Source of the DNA: Helopsaltes ochotensis
Lineage: Eukaryota; Chordata; Aves; Passeriformes; Locustellidae
Reading direction: 5' to 3'
Length of the DNA stretch: 64,000 nucleotides
Assembly (NCBI GenBank): GCA_013400155.1
Contig: VXBM01000233.1
Span: 862,182 to 926,181 of the forward strand
Part shown: piece by piece, positions 42,701 through 49,600 of the stretch
How the letters are laid out: the number at the start of each line of letters is the position of its first letter
Position numbering within the stretch: position 1 is the stretch's first letter
Position numbers and translations under genes: made by a program
Notes under the pieces: generated by a model
Database searches by the model: none
The model's input: the letters and a program-made list of their open reading frames with translations, nothing else
What the model was told of the DNA's origin: nothing

Positions 42701-43531
42701 ATAAATCCACAGCAACTTTCCCCAAGTCAGTGAAGTAGATTTAATCCTTCATTTTGCCATCAAAATTTTTTATCTCTTCAGCATATTTTAAGGGTGTTCC
42801 CTAGTAGAGGGTATTGAGCTCACATTTCAGAGACTACAAGCTAAAGTAAATAAAAGGAATAAAAGGAATCCTAGAAATATAGCATATCTTTCACAACCCT
42901 AATTTAAACCACAAGGTTTCTACAGATCTTGACAATTCAAAGAACCTTCACGTCAAGCTTCTTTTATCTAGCCCTTCTCAGCCAATAAAGTAGAAACAAC
43001 TTAATCATCAGAGGCATCGGCACACAGTTACAAGCCTTTTCTGCCCTCCCCTCCTAAAGCAGTGCAAGATATGCACAAAAGACAGCACAGCAAAGGAAAG
43101 TAAAATATATGAATGGTGTGGCATGCAGAATAACAAAACACACACCAGCTATTCATGCATTTGAATTAAAACCAGACAAGAAAAACCAGTGGACTATCTT
43201 CCACAGTTTTATCAATAGTGAAGCACTTTCAGGAGCTGGATTTCTCACTTCTGTAAAGAAACAGCCAGGAACAGGGAAGGTGGAATTAAATTAACTGGTT
43301 TTTGAAGAACAGGCCTACTGCTGGTGCTACACTCTCCCAGATTCCCTTACTGTCTAGATACCCCTAGATGGATCAGGAGCCTCCCAAGGAGTCAGTGAAG
43401 CCTGACTGAACTCCATCCAGCCTGGCAGGAGCTCTGCCTGGGTAGGGAGCATCAGAGGTGCCGTCCTCTCAGGCACCCAGTCTGCCCACCACCTTGTGTG
43501 CTTGCTGCAAAGCCTACTCTGCCAGCATCCA

Positions 43532-43602
<71 letters not shown>

Positions 43603-46600
43603 ATAACTTGGATCCCTGCTCTGGTGCTCCCTGTCAAGATTCAAGATCAAACTGCACTGGATGTCCCAGTTGCTACTGGGCTTTTTTCCTCTCCTTCCCA
43701 CACAAATATTTCTTTACACACATCTTCGGGGTTTGTGACAGAAGACAAAATTCCAGTCATGCTTTCAAAAGACCTAATAAAAACAATCAGTACTAATCTA
43801 AGTTGCCATCAACGACAGCTCCAATTGACACTTGTGCTCAATGACTGAATTCCTACGTTTTTTACAGTCAGCAAGACCTACCCCACTGACTTGCAGAGTT
43901 AAGACTTTGCTGTTAAAAACTTCTTGCTTCATCAGGTCCACAAGAAAAAAATAATAGTCAAATCAAGACTAGGGAAGTTGTTCTGAATTATCTGTACAGG
44001 TTCTGCACTGTCCTCTCAGACTTCCAGCGAATCAAGTTACAGAAATACAACTAAGAAGGTAGTGTACACCAGCCTATTTTCAAGGTCATTCCTGAGCAAG
44101 CAGCAGTAAAAATGCAGGCAGAGCCAAGGAGAAAAAACAAATTTCCACTTTGGGAAGACCATTTCTTAAACAGCTTTTTTAAGCTTGATTCTCATGCGGG
44201 AATCAAGATGGGGGCTGAGTCCCGAAGCACAACAAATGAGCTCACAGAAAGGAATTACATTGTGCTTGCAAAACAACTTTCACATCTGAATCTTTAATCT
44301 CAAAGAATTGGTTAGGGAATATCTCTGACAGAGCTGTTACTGTATCGAATGACAGTTTCAAAAGAACCAAAAAATTAGCAAAACCTAACAAGTTAAAGAT
44401 GACAGAACAGAAGGAATTTCTTGCTTGAAGGCTGACATCTACTCTGCCTACACAAAGCAGCAGTGGGATCTTCTGGTCTGGTAGGAAAAGCCCAGAAATG
44501 ACAAAAAAAAAAAACCAACCGTGTCAGCCCATTGACCCACATCAGCTGCTGCTTTACAAAGCCTGCCAAGTTGAACTTGTGGAAAGGGCAGTGGGTGAAA
44601 ATGCCTGCCATGAATCCACCTCCCTTCCAATGGCTCTCTGAGCTCACATGGCCACTAGAGCAGTTGAGATTTTCCAAAGATACTTCAAAAATTTTTAAAA
44701 ATCAGGTTTTCAGGTAAAACCAAAGCATTCTATCTCTTATGTTTTACCCTGCACTTCTCAGGAATTCTAACTGCTGTTTCACATCATAATGAAAAGCTTA
44801 AATTATGTGCATCTACAAGATTTGCTATTAGAATACTGAAAGTCAGTTTCTAGTCTTACAATTTTATGCTTTCCTATTTTTAGACTGTTATTTATATGCA
44901 CTGTAATTACAAAAAGTCATCCAGTTTTCCTGTAAATTTGTTATTTATATAGCTTTTAATACTCAAAATTGTGTATAAAATAATTATTTTCAGGGAAAGG
45001 GTGGGGTTTTTCCCAGCCTCTTAAAAAGAGCACAGAATAATTGAGAAATCAAAGAGCATAGGTAACTAAGAAAAACTGAACTCAGATATATCTAGCCTTA
45101 TTTTTGCTCTGACACACACACAAGCAAATGAAGCACTGGCCTCAAATCTCAGAGACAGAGAGTTGTACCCATATCTGCAAGCTCAGAGGCACAACACAGA
45201 GCCTCTTAAATAGATCACTTAAGTACCCAAAAGAATAAATAAAAACAAAGTCTGATGTGCTCCTAAGGTTTATGCCAACTAACAAATCACAATTCCTGCA
45301 AGCTGACCTAAGCAATCTTGTCTTGCAGAACTTCTGCAACACACTGTTCCTCTGTTTGGTCAGGAAGGGACGTCTGCAGGACAGGAAAAAAAAATGGTAG
45401 GGAAAGGCAGCAAACCCCACCTGAAGGCCTTTTGTGAGACTGAAACAAATACCAACAACTGATCAACACACACTGATAGCCCTAAATCTCTCGAGATGCA
45501 TTTTCTAAGCCCTCAGGGAACAGAGAAAATATTTATGACAGACAAATATTTTTTTTATCTTAATCTTCAGTCTAACTTAGAATGCTTTCATGGGATTTTT
45601 CTCTCACATACCTTTGTAGTCCAAGAAAAAAGAAAATGGTCTGTGGCTTGTTGGTGATTTCTTGCAAAATAAATCAGGGGAAAAAAAACACAAAGCAGAT
45701 TTTAAACTTAGGCCTTTAATCAATGCCAAGCACATTTTCCCCACAGAATGCCCATGACATTCTTTGCAGACTGCCAGAAAAAAAATGACATTTCTCAGTT
45801 CTTTCTTCTCCCCCAACTACAAGTCAGGTCTCAATCGGCAAAATTTGTCCCTAGTTGAGATCAATTACTCTTTTACACTACATACTCCTTCTAATAAGCT
45901 CAAACCTCATTTCTATTTAATGAAAGTTTCAAAATATATTTGTGTTGCTTATCATGAACTTAGGAAACCTTGTAACTTTAAGACAATAGTATCCACAAAA
46001 TCAGCATTCCTGAAATGTGATATGAAACGTGACCTCTGTTTGAGGTGACATCAACAAATGGTCATCTAAAACTGACCTTTTTAAGAGTACTAAATAGAAT
46101 AAATTCCACTACATTAAGGCTAAGACAGTCAAATGGACTGAGAGGAAACAAAAGCCAAGAGCTCCAGAGTTACATCTGCTCTTGCACAGAGTTTTGCTGG
46201 GGTGTGCCAATGTCTGTAGTCCAAGGGAGACGTGGCTGCTGCAGCTCCGTGTTCCCAGGCCCAGCCACTAGTAAAGCTGAGCACATATTCCCAACAGGCA
46301 CATTCAGAACCATGCACATAACGCAATGGATATAAGGATATATGCAAATACATACTGCCAGCCACAGAGAGTCACAAAGACAGAAACACACAAGTACAAC
46401 CACCACCAGTAATGTTCCTTGCTCCAGAGAAAAATGTGTATACATACACAGATATGGATTTCTTCAATGTCCATCCACAATGTGGATTTTTTACATATGC
46501 AAGGTTGGAGACTTACTGGATTCAGTAACTGTGCTCGCCCACACCCAAGACCTCCCCACTGCTGGTATGTGAGCCCCTGAGGCCCACAGCTCCACTCCAG

Positions 46601-49600
46601 TCGCGAGTCCACAAACTGCCTTGCACACATACCAGCCCCATCACACACTCACTAAGGATCTCTATATACTCACTCTTTGCTGAACCAATTTGATCGCTCC
46701 CATCTTTGGCCCATCCTCTGTTCATCTCAAAGTAAGTCTTGTGTGATGCCAAAATGTTCTTCCCCTGTATCCCATGATGACTCCCACACTCCTATAGACT
46801 GTCATCACCCCTTATCCTGTAAGCTCCGAAGAGCTGCTCCCATAAAACATCAGTGGCTGTCACAGGACAGCCCTGGCATGGGCTCACTCCCCTGGGTTCG
46901 TTAGTGGTGTTGCTTCACCTTGATCTTGTGTTCCTTCGTGGGTGGACATGAGACTTCTCACACAATCTAAGAACTTCAGTAATAGTGTGGACAGCTAATA
47001 AGTATCTTGGGGCCCTGCTACTTAGCCCACCTGAAGACACAAGGGATGTAAAGGTTCACTGTAACTGAGATTTCCAAATGTGAGGAAAAAGTGGAAACTC
47101 TTCCTCAAGTATACCACTGCACCCAATTTTGCCAAAAATTAAGACGTTTTTACCTTACCACAATGTTAAGCGATTCTGCCTCAGACTCCTGACATATTTT
47201 ACCTCACTGGTCTCCTGCCCCACACTGCAAGCTGCAAACAGCACTGCTTTTAAGTGTTCCATGAGCCTCAAAGAACTTGAAGTTTATTTTAGTGTTCTCT
47301 TATCAGGAAATAATATTCACATCAGTGGAAACATAGCAGAAATGTTATAAGAAAATATTTAGAAGTAAAGACAAACTTTACAGGGGGTAGAAACCTTCTC
47401 ATCTTTGGTAACACTTAAGTCTGTTGCAGATGTTGGGAAAAAACTAGTATTTAAGACTGATGGCAACAAGGTCTATTTATGCCACTAACATACATGAACC
47501 AAAGATACGGTATGGTGGATGCACTTAAGATACTTTTTTCATCTCATACAGAAAGTAGTTGTGAATACAACATCCGACTCATCTTGAAACTCCAGAAAAA
47601 CTTCCTCCAAGTACATTCCGGAAGTCTGTCTCTCTGTTTCAAAAATGTCAAAGTGAACTATTTCACTGCACAAAACACCTTTGATTGCATGAGACTGTAG
47701 TGAGGCAGCTGAGAGTGTAAGATCCACCTACCTATGCTCACAGACTAACAGCCAAATCTACAACATCCTGAACTTCTGTCAAATGCTACAACTCCTACAA
47801 TTAAAGTACATTACCTCTTGAGGTGGAACTCACCACCCTGAACTGGGCACCAAAGAGCCCTTCTTCATTAAGTGGGATTCACAACCACTCTATGAGTGGT
47901 GCCAGGCTTAAGTAACCCAGTAAAAAACAACTGAAAACTAAAACAACAAACAAACAAACCCCAGCAGACACTGTTAAAATAAAGTTTCTCCTGAAGTCAA
48001 ATGCCTTACTGCTGCTTGTGGCAAATAAATAAAAGAGAGGGAGGCCTGTAATCATATTCTCCTTACATTTTGAGCACCCTAATGATCCAACTAAAGCATC
48101 AGCTTTTTTTCCTTCTGGAAGGAAACTTGCCATCTTGACTGTACAGTAGCTCAGTTTCAAAGAGGTCTGGAGAGATTTCACAGAGTCCTCCTCCTCCTCT
48201 GCATTATCTGTCACAGCAACTTGGTAATACAGCACTCAATTCAGAGATTGGAGATGTGGGTTCAAACCACGTCAGACTAAGGAGATTAACATAAATCTCC
48301 CACTGCCTGGGAATGTGCTCTAACAATATCATTTATATGACTTAAGTTTCAGCTAAAGAAGTGGTTGCTGACCACAATGTCAGAGCCTAAGAATAGTTAC
48401 TACACCAGACCCTTGAAGCAAAGCAGGCCTGAAACCCAATGGGTGACAGGCATATGAAATACCTATGTTCATTTCTGCCCAGATGGAGCACCTTCCTGGG
48501 GCCATTTAGTTCCCTGAGCATCAGCACTTATCCAAAACCACAGCCAGGAACAACAGAGCAGGCTACTTCAGCACACCAGCTTACACAAACAAACTGAGAT
48601 GCAGCTGAGGAAATATTTAGTCTACAACTACAGCCCTCCAAGTTAACACTACCATAGGTTTACAGTAGCAGGATTTTATTTTAATTACAGAAAAATCACC
48701 TGACAGTGGCAGACTTAAATTTATGAAATATAAGCAATAGCATTCAAAATCATTAATTGATTTTCCTTTCTACTTTGAAGACATGTCTCACTTAACTCCA
48801 GTGGAAAAAGGAATGCATTACAAAAGAGCAAAGCTGCTACAACAAGCCTGCAAAATGGCTTTTTGCTTCTGACGTTGTAAAATAATTCCTCTGTATCTAG
48901 ACACTGAGTTAGACATTTCATGAAGAGTTACTCAATTCATGGATACAAAAGACTCAACAGAATATGCAAACCAAGCTTTTCACTATAGGGACACTTAAAC
49001 AAAACACCTGCAATTAAAATACCAACTAAATTTTATAGCTGTGTAGATATTAATCTTTAGGCTTAAAGAACCAATCATTAACTTTCAAAGTTGCTCAGTG
49101 CAGTGACTTCAGTATTGTGTGTTTCTCTTTCTTAGATTGGACTTCAGCACTTTCTGAGAGACCCTTGCAGCTGTGGCATCCCCCCCCCCCCCCCAGTTTC
49201 TTCATTTGCTGACAGGACAAAAGCAAAACTGAACAGAACAACAAGAAATGCTATGAGTAATACCACAGCACTCTTCCCGGCCATGCCAAGATACCTTCTC
49301 CCCAAACTTCTTTTGACAACTGCTCTGAGAAATCTTTCCATCCTCACTTCAAAATGTATTTTTACTTCATCACGATGCTTACAATTCTGAGCTTAAGTTG
49401 TTTACTTTCTGTAAAAGCAACATTGCTATTCTAATCTGAATCGCATTCTTCACATTGTTTTAGGATCAGTTATCTTGAATTGTAGCTTTTGTAAGGCAGT
49501 TCACCACCAGGGGGGTTGAAACTCACAGCTTCCTCGGATGATCTGTGCTCTCACGCTGAGAAAAAAAATTCTATCAACCTAATCTAATAGGAGGAATGGT

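Noticed and set aside
43354..43848. Poly-Phe and poly-Lys frames over the 67-base A run
   Set aside because: Translation of a homopolymer.
49144..49347. 67-residue minus-strand frame with a hydrophobic, signal-peptide-like core, considered as LAMA1 exon 1
   Set aside because: The exon 1 end found at 51308 has the right phase, donor and homology, and lies in the CpG island. This frame lacks a fitting donor and includes translated poly-C.
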